From the NCBI GenBank assembly GCA_946811695.1, contig OX328123.1:48130009-48194008 (forward strand): a stretch of 64,000 nucleotides of DNA. Direction: 5' to 3'. A program made the translations under genes and the position numbers. Of this stretch, positions 35,431-47,809 are shown piece by piece. Each line of letters starts with the position of its first letter. Positions within the stretch are counted from its first letter, which is position 1. The notes beneath the pieces are model-generated. The model saw only the letters and a program-made list of their open reading frames with translations, did no database searches and was not told the DNA's origin. The DNA comes from Gonocerus acuteangulatus (taxonomy: Eukaryota; Arthropoda; Insecta; Hemiptera; Coreidae).

Positions 35431-36331
35431 CAGGGCCGCCACATTGGGAGGGGGGGGGGCAACTGGACTGTTGTCCCGGGCCTCGCTAATAGGAAAAAAT
35501 GTATAGGTTATGAGCTTGTAAAAAGAATGCATTTCAGAAATATAGACCGGCATAGCCTATATTTGTTGGGATGGGATTTATATTTTTTTAATGTACATAA
35601 ACGACACAACAAGTACAGTCCCAGAATAGTATATTTGATAACGAGTCGTAATTGATCAGGGGGCCGTGGTCTCAGGGGGGGGGCGGTGTCATTTTTTTAC
35701 TCGCATTATAGTTTTAAATAACAAAATTATATACCTGTGAATAGTTGGCGTAATTATTATTGAGAACAACCAACTGATAACTTAATAAATTCTCTATTTC
35801 TAATATATAAACTAGCTTTTAAATATTGTCAGGCCAAAAATTTGTAGCCACAGGAAGCGCCAATGGATCTTCGACAATACATAAATTGAACGGAGTAGAA
35901 AACTCTGTTCAATTACAAATGTATTTGATTTTGTTCTCAGATAAATGTCAATTTTACATAGTTTTTGGTAATTTTAATGGAGGGGGGGGGGGTTAAGGGG
36001 CCCGTGAAGTTACTTGGACAGGGGATCCTAATTCCTCTCGGAGGTCCTGCCAATTATAATGTACTATAATTTTCAGTTTTGTGGATTTGAAAACCCAAAA
36101 TGTGCACGCTACTTGTATGATGATTTTTTTAATGATAATTTTGATAAAATATTTTTTGTAAAACAATACATTGCAGATTACTATAAATTTATTAGACATT
36201 TCAATCATTAAGAGTAACTAATGAGGGAATTCTAATTTCTGTGTGGGAAGGGGAGAGGATTTATCAATATGTATTGGGGGCCCGTGATCAAAATTTGGTC
36301 CTAGGCCCGGTTCCGAGATGTGGCGGCCCTG
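35431..36331. mobile_element. 901-bp hAT-type element, 8-bp duplication
   Basis: Begins CAGGGCCGCCACAT and ends ATGTGGCGGCCCTG, a 14-bp perfect terminal inverted repeat. It is bracketed by the perfect 8-bp repeat ACAGACAG (35423-35430 and 36332-36339). These are textbook hAT features. The interior has several G-runs and no transposase, so the copy is non-autonomous. Confidence 0.95.
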
Positions 36332-36339
36332 ACAGACAG

Positions 36340-36898
36340 ACTAAAAAGTCGTTAAGAATCACTTCCAGTGTTGTAAAGTAACAGCGACTCCAGTGTTGCC
36401 TCTGGGCTTAATTGATACCAATAAAACTAAGCAGTTAGGAGGGTGCCGCCACATATTCATTTATTGAAATGCATACTGGTTCACAGAAAAGATGATGGAA
36501 TTTCACATCAAATCGTGTGTAAAGCAAGACTTAAATCTATGTTTATTCTGTTTTTCTAAATCAAGGGTGGTAACCTATAGATAATCTGTCCTAAAATTTT
36601 TAGTTAATAATAATGGACGTTAAAACTTAAATAAAAAAATAAATCAACATAGTTAATATGAACTTAAAGTTCACTTAACAAGGAGGTTTTTCAAATAGTG
36701 GAATATTTACCTGCATTCCAGTAAAATAAAATCTCAAATAATGTACGATTTTCCAAGAAACTTTCATAATTTAGCCACTTGTTTGTCCCCTCAACTTGTT
36801 TTAATAACAAATTTTCTCTAATTGACAATTGTGTAATTTGGAATATAACTTTTTATTAGTTTAGGAACTATTAGGAAATAGTTTTTTTTATTACTTCC

Positions 36899-36966
<68 letters not shown>

Positions 36967-37595
36967 GTTGATTCTAATACAAAATCACCGCAAAAGTTTA
37001 ATTTACTTCCTCCCCATTCGTGGTATTGGACCTTAACCTACATCAACATTTCTTTTGCATTTGAGTCTATTATCACCTCCTTAGGTACCGGACATCAGCT
37101 ATTCATGAATACTCACGTACATAATCAAGTCTGAACGATCAGTACTTTTGAGTTCTCAAACGTCATTCCTAGATGACACTTCTGGATTGCGGCGTTGTGT
37201 CAACTTCTTAATGGAAACTAATTAGGCTCACCAGCTGTCAACAGAGAAGGAAAATGTGGTGATTTTAAATAAATTTGAACAGTATCTCCGGTGAAGCAAT
37301 GTCTTGCCTGTTCCTTGTATATTCCAACCTTTTGACTGATCTGAATCATTTGCTACAATGTAACTCAATTTTCCATGACTCTAGTATCTTTCAGTGTTGT
37401 GTTCAAATAATATAATAGAATTATTTTTTGTCTCTTCATAATAATCTATTCACTCCCGAACTAAATGGTAGTGCTAATCTTAAAAACAATGTTGAATTAA
37501 TTAAATATTATTTGAGTCATAGGGTGACTTGTTAAGTACAATTAACAAATATTTAATCATTTACAGAAGACTCCATTCCTGTGTGATAATGAAAA
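36340..37595. other. Intergenic stretch upstream of the receptor gene
   Basis: Contains a tRNA-SINE fragment (36559-36645) and a poly-A run of about 65 (36898-36963) whose source element is not recognisable. No TATA-like promoter could be assigned to the receptor. Confidence 0.5.
36559..36645 (+). repeat. tRNA-SINE fragment (central domain and 3' end)
   Basis: AAGGGTGGTAACCTATAGAT, then AATCTGTCCTAAAAT, then GGACGTTAAAACTTAAATAA. Head missing. Confidence 0.8.
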
Positions 37596-40500
37596 ATGCC
37601 AAAATTCTTCATATCATCAAGAGAACCAATATTTATGTTAACAAAGCCATTAAACTTCTCTAGCCTTACAGTTAAGCCAAGAGAATTTCTTGATACAATG
37701 AATCCTTTAATTAGTGTCTGGAGATTGTCAGGCAGATTTCCCTATATTTTAGAAGGAAGTAAGTATTAATATAACTGTGAATTTTAATAACGTTACAAAA
37801 TATAAAACAAATTTTCCTTAACTTGTAAGTACCACAAAAGTTTTGAGTCTATAGTTTTTACGGAGATTTCAAGTTGTTAAAAATGTATTTAAATTATACA
37901 TATTGTAAAAATCCAAATCCCTTAGTGTAAGAGCACATCCACAAACACACCCTCAAATAAACTAAGTTATGGTACATTGTAAAAGGCGGAATGACTAATG
38001 AAAAAAATGAAGTTGATTGGGTTTTACCAACTTACTTACATTGGATACGATGACATTCACATCCGTAATCTAATAGAACGGAAATTTATATTTTTTGTTT
38101 CTTAATAATAAACTATTTGTCAGAAGAATGTATATTCCAAGTAGTGTTCTTAACCCAAAATCATGCTAGGAAGTAAATGATAGTTTTTATCTATTACATG
38201 AAATGATATTTTTACAGGAGAACTGAAGCATCGTTTATTTTCAACGTGGTACATCTATTCTGTCATAACTATAGTATTTCAAATGTATATAATTTTCTAC
38301 TTTTCATCATTGGTAAGTTTGTGACCACAATCTCTTATAATACAAATATGGATTCACTTATTGTTTGTTTTTCCTATTAAGGTGCTTTGACTGCCTAGGT
38401 CATTAGAACCATTAATTATTGTTAGTTTAAAAGTTAATTAACAAAAATACAATGCAGTGCCTTCATATAATGTTTAATTCATTTATTTATTTGGTTTTAG
38501 AGCTAATCTTTAATTTAATAAACATTATAAAGCTGTAAAACACCGATATTCATTTTTGAATGGCTCCATAATTGATGCAGATTATGTTTATAGATTGATA
38601 ATAATTTATTTACAATCTAGCAATAGTCAAACTAATAAGAATCAAAACAAATTTTGTACATTATAAACTGAACTTCCAAAATTGAAGTTTTCCCATTAGA
38701 AAAGGGTGGTCGAAAATGACAGGGGTGTGGAGAAAGGTGTCATAAAAGTGAGGTTGATAATGGAAGGGAGGCAGGTATGAAAGGCTTTATTTGTCTATAG
38801 GAGGGGTGTGGGCTTCAAGCGGAATGATTTTTATAATTGGAAAATGTTAGAATAGGTAGAGGAGATCTTTATCAATTTTCTCATTAACCAGCTTATTTTA
38901 CAGATGTATAAATACAGACTCCAACCGCCCTATTCTGGCTAGAAAAGGGTGGTAACCTATAAATAACCCATCCTAAAATTCTTAGTTAATAATAATACAC
39001 GTTAAAATTTAAATAAATAAATACAGATTCAGAAAGGAGGCTGTTTTTCATCGTTGGATTCAGTGAAGAGGATAGAGAATGGCTTTAAGTCAAAGTTATG
39101 TCCACCATTGATGGCATGTCTTGATAAGGTGGTCTTTATATTTTTGTTCTTAACGTCATTTTTATGTGTATTGAGTCTGTTCTTTTTTTTTTTTTTCTTT
39201 TTTATAGAGTTGTTGCTATTACAGTTTGGCGTGATTCATGGAATCTGATAGACCTGTTTTTTGTGGGATTGGGTCTTTCAAATTGGTGCATAAGTTTTGT
39301 AGTTTACTGTTTGTGGAAAGTCCTATAGTTTGGGAAATGGGCGGTGACGTGAGTTGGAAATCCATTGGCTTTAAGGGTGTCGTGGTTTGTTGTCAGGTTA
39401 AATTTGGTATCTGATAGGGTGAGGGTTCGATCAATCATTTGGCAGTATTGAGGATTTGGTGTGTGGGATATGAGGACTGGTAATGAAGAGTCGTCCAGAG
39501 TAGGTTGGTTTGGTAAACCAATCAGTTGATATGGAGCCATCAGGATTTCTTTCAAGGAGGAAGTCTAGGAAAGGAAGGGGATTGTAAGAATTAAAAGCAG
39601 TTAGTATTTCAGGGATTTTAATAGGATTAATTATGAGGAATGTTTAATGAAGATTATGTTTTAATGAAGATCATACCATTGGGGAACATAGGGAGGATGT
39701 AGTTAAGGAGACCATTAAGGGTGATATTAGATAAGTCAGGAGTGATCAACTGCCCATAGCAAGGCCAGAAATTTGGGTGACATATTTTTTTTGGAACAGC
39801 AGGTATCCAGATTTGAACCAGAGGGATATGGATTCTAGATAGGAGAGTAGGGATAGTTTGGTGTGTGGTCTTAGGGTTGTCTAATATTTGTCAATAATCT
39901 GTAGGGTCTATGGGAATGTGATGATGAGAGACTGGACATCTAGGTTGGTATTAACTCTGTCCACCTTGTTTTATAGCACTGATGAAGGCTTGAATTTCAA
40001 GCCAAATCGTTGGCAAAAATAAAACAAATTTTCTTATAAAATATGTAGTTTTATTAAGATACTAAGACCAAAACCAGACTATATCTATCTTCACATCAAA
40101 ATTTTATGTTAATAATATTTCATGACAACACATTTTAATTTCTACATTGTAGATTCCATGCCAACCAAATTTGACTTTTATTAAGAGCATATCGTGCAGC
40201 AAATACAGAAAGCTGTTTGTGCACCGTGCTAGAGTCTTCAAGTAATGATGATTACATTATCATCTTGTTTAGGAGTGACCATTTGTCTTTTGACATCTAA
40301 CTATTAGCAGTTAAGTTGGATGCATGATATTCCTGATTCCTTAATGTTTTTTAAGCCAATTAATAAAGTAATTAGGACTATGAAATTCAAATATTAGCTA
40401 TTAATGTTACATTACATTTGTTTTCTTATTTTTTGGACAATTGAATAAGCAAATCAAAAGTGGTTTAAGAAACCATAATGAAAAAAAAAAAAACTCTATG

Positions 40501-43500
40501 ATTACTACATACTTGTATTGTATTATCACAGGTTTTTTTTCCATATACAGATGAATTTCGACTCTGCCAACTTCGAAGAAAAACTGCTTATTGGAATTTC
40601 ATTCAGTGTTAATATAAGTCAGGCATTTGCACCAGTCACATTTTGGCTTGAAGTGCCTAGAATGATACAATATTTTAGGAAATGGAATCATTTTGAGGTA
40701 AAGAAGCATTTAGGTAAGTATATTTGAGACCAAAATAGATTAATCAAATTTTGAAGCTCGTATTATAAAGCTTAACATGAATGTTTCTTTAATTTATCCA
40801 AAATCAATTTTTGACCATACTTAAAGGCTTTCAAGAGAGTACACTTAGACAGTAATTTTGCTTTTAGGATTTGCTGGGGATAGAAGGCATATTATTGAAA
40901 TCAAAGTGGAAAAAATGGACCAGAATTTTAATATTATTTTTCATACCTTATGTTTTTTCATTAAGCTATGTGGAATGCTTGCTCCTTGGGCATTATGTAT
41001 TTCTGCCTGCATTCTTTATTGTATATTCAAATATTACCATCACTTTATTTATGTGGCTATTTATTTGTTTCTTCATTTATGAGACAGCTAACGAATTCCA
41101 CCAATATATGCTGAAGGTAAATAGCTAATGAACTAGTTTAGAGATTCGTCATCTTATAGTCTATTATGAGGAATAGTTTGAGGCTAGAGAGTCTTAATTC
41201 TTTAAAGTAGAACAGTTTCCTGTTATTTTTGTTTTATACCCACAGCACTTCTTAATAGGCAATTTTATAATTGAGCAGACAACTTAATAATTACTAGCAT
41301 TTAGTTTTGAGGTGGCTATATTCAAAATAAAATTGAGAGCACAAGACATCGTAAAATAATTGCTGGTTTTAGCAGAAAATTTTAAAATAAAATAAATTAA
41401 TTTGAACATAATTAAATAAATTAATGTATTCCTCATCGCCAAGAACCCTGTTACAATTCTGAATTCTGGAATTTCAGGAAACTCAATTTTAAGGTTCAGG
41501 GTTATTTCAAAGACAATTAGCTACCTGAGTTTTGATAATGTTGATTTTTTGAGGTTGGCTATCCTAATCTATAAATAATCACATTAACAAAAAAAAAATT
41601 ATTATTATTATTATTTTTTACAGATAGACACCATATTATTAGATTGATTATTATTATAATTAAAGCCCTATTTTATCACTAATCATCGGATTCTATTTCA
41701 TTTTCAGATCATGAATAATTAATTCGTTAAATATTACTTTATTATATTTCTTATTATTATTTATTCTCATTTTTTTTCTTTCTTTTTTGTTATTCTTTTG
41801 GTCAGATCACCCTTGATATGGAGCTCGCCAAATGAATAAATAAATATATATTTATTTATAAGTCACCTATTGTGTTACAAATAAAAAGATGACAAGAGCT
41901 TCCAACAGGATTTGTAGATCCTACACTTCCTAGGAAAGCATTCTTCATTGAAAGAGGCTTATTTATATTATAGCCTGGTGGATTTTACTGAAAATTAATG
42001 TTTTGAGATATCATGTGTTCTTCCCAATGTGCGATATAGAGAATTGTTATTCAACAAACATTTTAATTAAACCACAGTAATCCAGACTTTTCAGTATTTA
42101 AATTCGGATTTTTTAGCTGAATAAGTAATTTTTAAAACAATGAAAGTGTTTTATTTGAATGCAATTTCACACTGCATAACATCTCATCTTTAGATGCTTC
42201 CATTTAACAATTTTGTCAAGTGCCTTTCTTTTTTCGATCTTAATTGTGCATTTGAATAATTTTACACCACTTTTTGAACCATTTTCCAACTTAATCAGGG
42301 CTTTAGAAGTGAAGGAGGTCTCTAAAAGTCAACAAATGATGCATAATTAAATGCCCAAAGAATTTACAATAAATAAAAAAAAAGGAAATCTTTCTTCTTT
42401 GCCAAAGTCCAACTAAATTTTACCGTTGTAACTTTTGAGAATTTAACATTTTCTTCTTCAACAAGTTTTTTTTAAACACATTTTCTAACATTTAAAAAAA
42501 AAAAAAAGTGGTGAATTTTTAGGAGAATTATTTTATATTGGGAGCAATTCATAATAAGAATGAGGCAGTTAGATGTGGTTTTATACTTTTGTATGCCAAT
42601 TTTTTCTAGGAAAACTGAAATCCTCAAATCTAAAAATACTGAAAAAAATGTGGGTAAATATGGTAGATATAGTTTAAAGGATAGATTAGAATGATGTATA
42701 GCAAAATCGTTTAAAAATAACAAATTATTAGTTAGTACAATTGTTCCAGTTACTGAAGAAGAAGCAAGTGGAAAGAAGGGAGATATTCAGATGCAGAATG
42801 ATTTGGCTTCTTCTCTCAGAGCTGACTTCTGAAGTTGGCTCTATACTAGGACTATCAGTTTTAATATTTTTCAAATTTGGCACAGTCGTGATTATAGGAT
42901 CTAGTTATGCTATATTCTCTATAATCCAAACGGGCTCTCAAAGTTGGTGGTTCACTCTTTCGACTTGTGCAATGTTTCTAGTGATATTATTTGTTATTTT
43001 TGTGCCCTGTGAAATCAGCCAACGTATTACGAATAATGTAAGTGTACAACTCATAATATTCCAGGTAAGTGACTTGGTGTATGGAGTGTTTTTATCGTAA
43101 AAACCTGAAATTTTTTTTAAATGAAGAAAACATTTATTGAATCAGGATGATTAAAACTGGCCGTAACTCCTCCACTGTATATATTGTAGTGGAATAGTAC
43201 TTCCAAGGTAACAAACTCATCCTCAATACCTTCCTGTCGCTCAGCGAGGTTCACTTGGAACTACTTTCAACTGTTCTCAGAGTACATAAAGAAGTAAAAA
43301 AAAAAATCTCTTTGAGCTAAAGGAGGGCTATAAGAATTAAGAGTGAGATATCAAAAGTACTAGGTCAATAAAATATATTCTGTGGAGATATTGTGAGCAG
43401 TTTTTTCTTCCTAATTCAGTATGATGAACCTTCACCAGCCAACCAACCTTAATTGAAACCATAAGTTTACAACCTCTAGGCACTTTTTAAAAATTAGTCT

Positions 43501-46500
43501 TTTTTTTTTTTTAATTGAACTATTAAACATATTAATTTAACTGCCAAACGTTTGGTTAGAATTGTAAAAAAAAAAACAAAAAACAAGTAATGATTTTATA
43601 TTTTTAATTTAAAATTTTATTTCATCAGGTTGGCAAGCGCTTCACAAAATCCATATTGGGACAAAACTTTTCAAATTTCAGTTCTGAACTAGATGCAGAA
43701 GTAAGAAGAAAAATCTACCTAAGATTAAAAAAATAATAAGTTTTGTATAAAAAAAGTTAACTTATCTGAATTTTTTAGATAAATATTTTTCTCAAAACAA
43801 TTGCAAGAGCTTATCCTGAGATTATTTTATGCGGTTATTTTAAGGTTGGCAGAGTACTTCTTGTTACTGTAAGTTGATTTTTTTTTGTTTACAATTTTTG
43901 GTTAAGTAACCAATTAAAACAAGAGAATATTCTTAGTGAAGGCCCCCAAAAATCTTTTTTCGAACTACACATGATAATGAAGAGAGTCAATAGTTGAAAT
44001 AGAGCAATTAATTTTAACCTAGTCCCAGAGGTTTCTATTGTTTGGAAACATTGTTCATGCATTGTTGGAAATCTGGAATTCTTCAGCTCATGATTTGAAA
44101 AATTCCACTAATAATATTCGTAGACATCCATGGCTCATGTTATCCACTCATTGTGTTGTAAGGTCTTCTGGTCGTGTTGATGTGGTGATAAACAACTTTT
44201 TGCCAGGCATGCTATTCCTGGCTGCTGAGGCACTTTTATTTGGAGCCCAAACAATAGAAGGGACCTCCAGTAGTACTGGAAGGAATGAACAATCAGATGT
44301 TTGAAAACACTCCCTATGACCCAAAAAGGCATAAAAAAGACCCTTACTTATACTAATCTATCAGGTTATTCCAGAAGTAATTTCGTTTTTTTTTAGCAGT
44401 TTCTATCTTTTCCACCTACCTGTTACACTTGGGAATAGTCACTTTATCTTTTTTTAATTTATTTTTAGTTTCTTTAATTGTTTTGATTAACCCAATACCA
44501 GGGTACAATTATGGTTTGAAGGGCTGATAAACCAAGCATAAATAAGCCCCTGTCTGATACTAATTTTTTGTCCCCATCGCCAGTTTTGATTGTTTTATCT
44601 CTAGATCTTAATATATTAGCTACCAAATGTGTTTTTACCGTAGTATTTTCTCATCATGACGACATCCCTTACGTGTGCACATGCGTGGGTCTCCTCTTTC
44701 TCTTCTAAACGTTTTATTGGGTCATTGAAAACTAATTTTCATTCTGAAAACCTAATCCTGCTGGAAGCATCATCAAGAAGTCTAAAAGGGCCACCTTTGA
44801 CTTCCTACCTAAAACAGAAAAAAAAAAAAAAAACGGAGAAAGGCAGATGATTGTTCGGCAATCATTCAGTTAACTTCACATCAATATAGTCATAGTCCAA
44901 CAAACGAGATGCTCCTTCATTTCATACACTTTCCTGCTAATAGTTTATTTTGGGGGCAAAAAATGAACTAAGTGTAGCAAAATCTTCATTAGACCATATA
45001 ATAACTTTTCTGATATTTTGGCCAAGAAAAGGTAATGCCAGTTTCATTTTATATGTTTTTATATATACACTAAATACATAATTGTTCACTATAAGAAACT
45101 ATTCGGTTTCTTTCAGAAAAAGTATGAGAGTTTTCATACTCTCATGGTTGGAATGTTTTATAAGCAACTGATGATTGAACGTAATTTTTTGTGGTATAAA
45201 ATGAAACTATTTAGGGGCAAGAAAGATTACAATGCTTAAATATGGGTTATTGATAAACATTGCATATAAAATTGTCATACATCAACTAGTAAAAGTTCAG
45301 TAAACCTTTTCTAAAATGCAAACTGGTTTCTAAGTTTTTTAGAGTAATTGTAAATTCTCAAATACTTTAAATTGCTTATAATGATAAATACTACTTAGTG
45401 GAGTTAAGATATTGTATTTGTGCTAATAGCACTTCATGAATAAATTGAAATAATAAACATACAGAACTCTCTTTTGAAATATCTAAAATTAAAAATATGT
45501 TACTGCTTTATATCCAGAAATATCAAAATGCAGTGCTATCCAAAAAGTTATCAAGGCATTAAATATGAAACAGCAGTTGATTATAAGTCAAAATTTGTAT
45601 TTACACTCTTTGCTACAAGCATTTTTATTACATAATACAAAATTGCACTTCCTTTTTTACTTTACTTCAAAATAATCTTCTATAAAGTACTCCTGAAATA
45701 TATTGCTAGCTTCCCATTCTCATTTGCTAAGGAAATCGTCAGTCTTCTCAAATATAAGCCAGCCATAATAAATAATCATTCTTCATGAAATGAATAGTTG
45801 ACCTAGGTATACTTATCTCTTTCATAAATGTAGCTTACAGCAGATGCAATTGTAGTTGACGCAGTGAAACACCATAAATAGAACAGTCCTGGGTGCTCTG
45901 TAAATCCTAAAATTGGCGACAGAAGACCAGTACCTATAGCTGCCAACTGGACAATTGTATTACATTTGCTAATAAGTGTTGGCTCCAGTTTAGCTGTTGC
46001 ATGGGTCGCATCAAAGTATCGAGCTAAAGTTTTCGGTGGAGGAAGGGTCTTGTATCGTATATAGAATCCAGCGCCCGCCAATGCTAAGTCCCTAGCCAAA
46101 ATCAAGGCTGTCAGCTCTACAGGTATAAGTTTGACACAAGTTAAGGTAATACAGGCTGTAGCAATCAATATCTTATCAGCAAGGGGGTCTAGGAATGTAC
46201 CAAACTTAGATGATTGAGATGTAAAAGTTCTCGCAATGTATCCATCTAGCAAATCAGTCAGGCCCACAAATATCATAAGATAAAATGCAAGGTTAAACTT
46301 TCCATCAAAAATAAGAAAAGAAAGGTACGGAGAGAATGCTATTCGAGTGCAACACAGTATGTTTGGTATGGTCCAAATATTTTCTTGTTCTACTATGATC
46401 CCAGTCTTTCCTTTTTGAGGGACCTCTGGTTTGGAGTCATTGACAATTATTGTCTTACTTCTTGATTTTTCTGGGCTTGAGCATTGTGCTTCTTTCTTTA

Positions 46501-47774
46501 GTGACCACTTAGTTGTATTGTTAACAGTATTGAAGGATTTATTATCTAAAAATAAAGCTTGCAGCCCAAGAAAACATCTTGGCCTGCAGATAAATTTCCT
46601 GAGGCTGGCAAATTTTGACGCATGAAGTGCAATCATGTCATCGAACACAAGACGAGCAATCCATGTCACAGAAAAATAGCACTAAAATAATATTTAATCT
46701 GAACTAGCAGCTAATCAACAATCATCCAGTTTTATAAAGAGGGTTCCTGAACGATTAAGCAAATATATCGATTTAAACCATGAAAACTGCCATGTCGTTT
46801 CTCCATGGAGGTATTTACACTTTGAGTGAATGAAAACTTTAATTGAATTCAAGAGAAGAATTCTGAAATTTATTCTGCCCTTTTTAAAACCTTGTAAATC
46901 TTAGTGAAAGTATTTAAATAAATCGTGAAAAAATGTTTAGAAAATTGATATAACAACGATTATTACTGTTAATAGCCGGTTATTAATTAGAAATAAATAA
47001 AACTTTTTAGCAGTAATCAAAAATAGCGGTGCACTTTAATTTTGAAAAGTACCTGTTCTAACTTTTTTTTAAACAGTATATGTAAAATTTTTTTGTTAGA
47101 AGTTTTGTTCTCGAAAGTTGTTTCGAGAACTTCATCATAAGAACTTGGTGGTGTGAAATAATACTTATAGAGATTATTTTATTTATTTATGACGATGCTC
47201 CGCATCTAAAGCGAAGAGCATATACAGATTACACAGGTCTACAAAAATAATCTTTCTGAAATTTGATTTGATGATTTTGGTCAATCTCTATGCTCCTTGG
47301 CGTGCTGAAGCCGAACATGAGGTCAGTCCCTCTCAATCACGTAAGGAAATTGTTCAATCTCAAGTAAGGGCAGAGGTACTACCATTAAAAGAAAACAGAA
47401 TTGGCGAATAAGAGTTTTCATTTATTTCCATGATCTTTTAGTTATTTCAATGTTGTTTACTGTACAAAACACATAAATGTGTAGAAATAACAGCTTCAGA
47501 ATTAACAGTGGCATATTTAGTTATTATTTTTATGAAAACGTATTTTTTTCTCTTGAAAATTTTTCCGTGTTCGTTTCCGGCTGTAGGACTCTTCAGATGA
47601 TTCACGCTGCAGCATCCAACAATAGTCAGCCATCATGTTTACGTTCCATTTGCCCTGATACCTACGTTCCATTTCCTGGATGTCCTGATGGAACCTTTCC
47701 CCTTGTTCTTTCACGGAACTTTTATGTTAAAATTTGATTCGTAAAAGATTTTTTGAAGCTTTTTGGAAACGTTT

Positions 47775-47809
<35 letters not shown>

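Noticed and set aside
40858..41082. 74-aa frame MLLGFAGDRRHIIE...
   Set aside because: Out of frame with the receptor; exon 4 in the -ESKWKKW/FSLSYVECLL frame keeps phase and membrane segments.
44038..44304. 88-aa frame as a possible gene
   Set aside because: No domain, no splice or promoter context, and it lies in the receptor's last intron next to AT-rich sequence.
46637..46669. CRLS1 start at 46669 (288 aa)
   Set aside because: That codon is GTG; the first in-frame ATG is 46636-46634.
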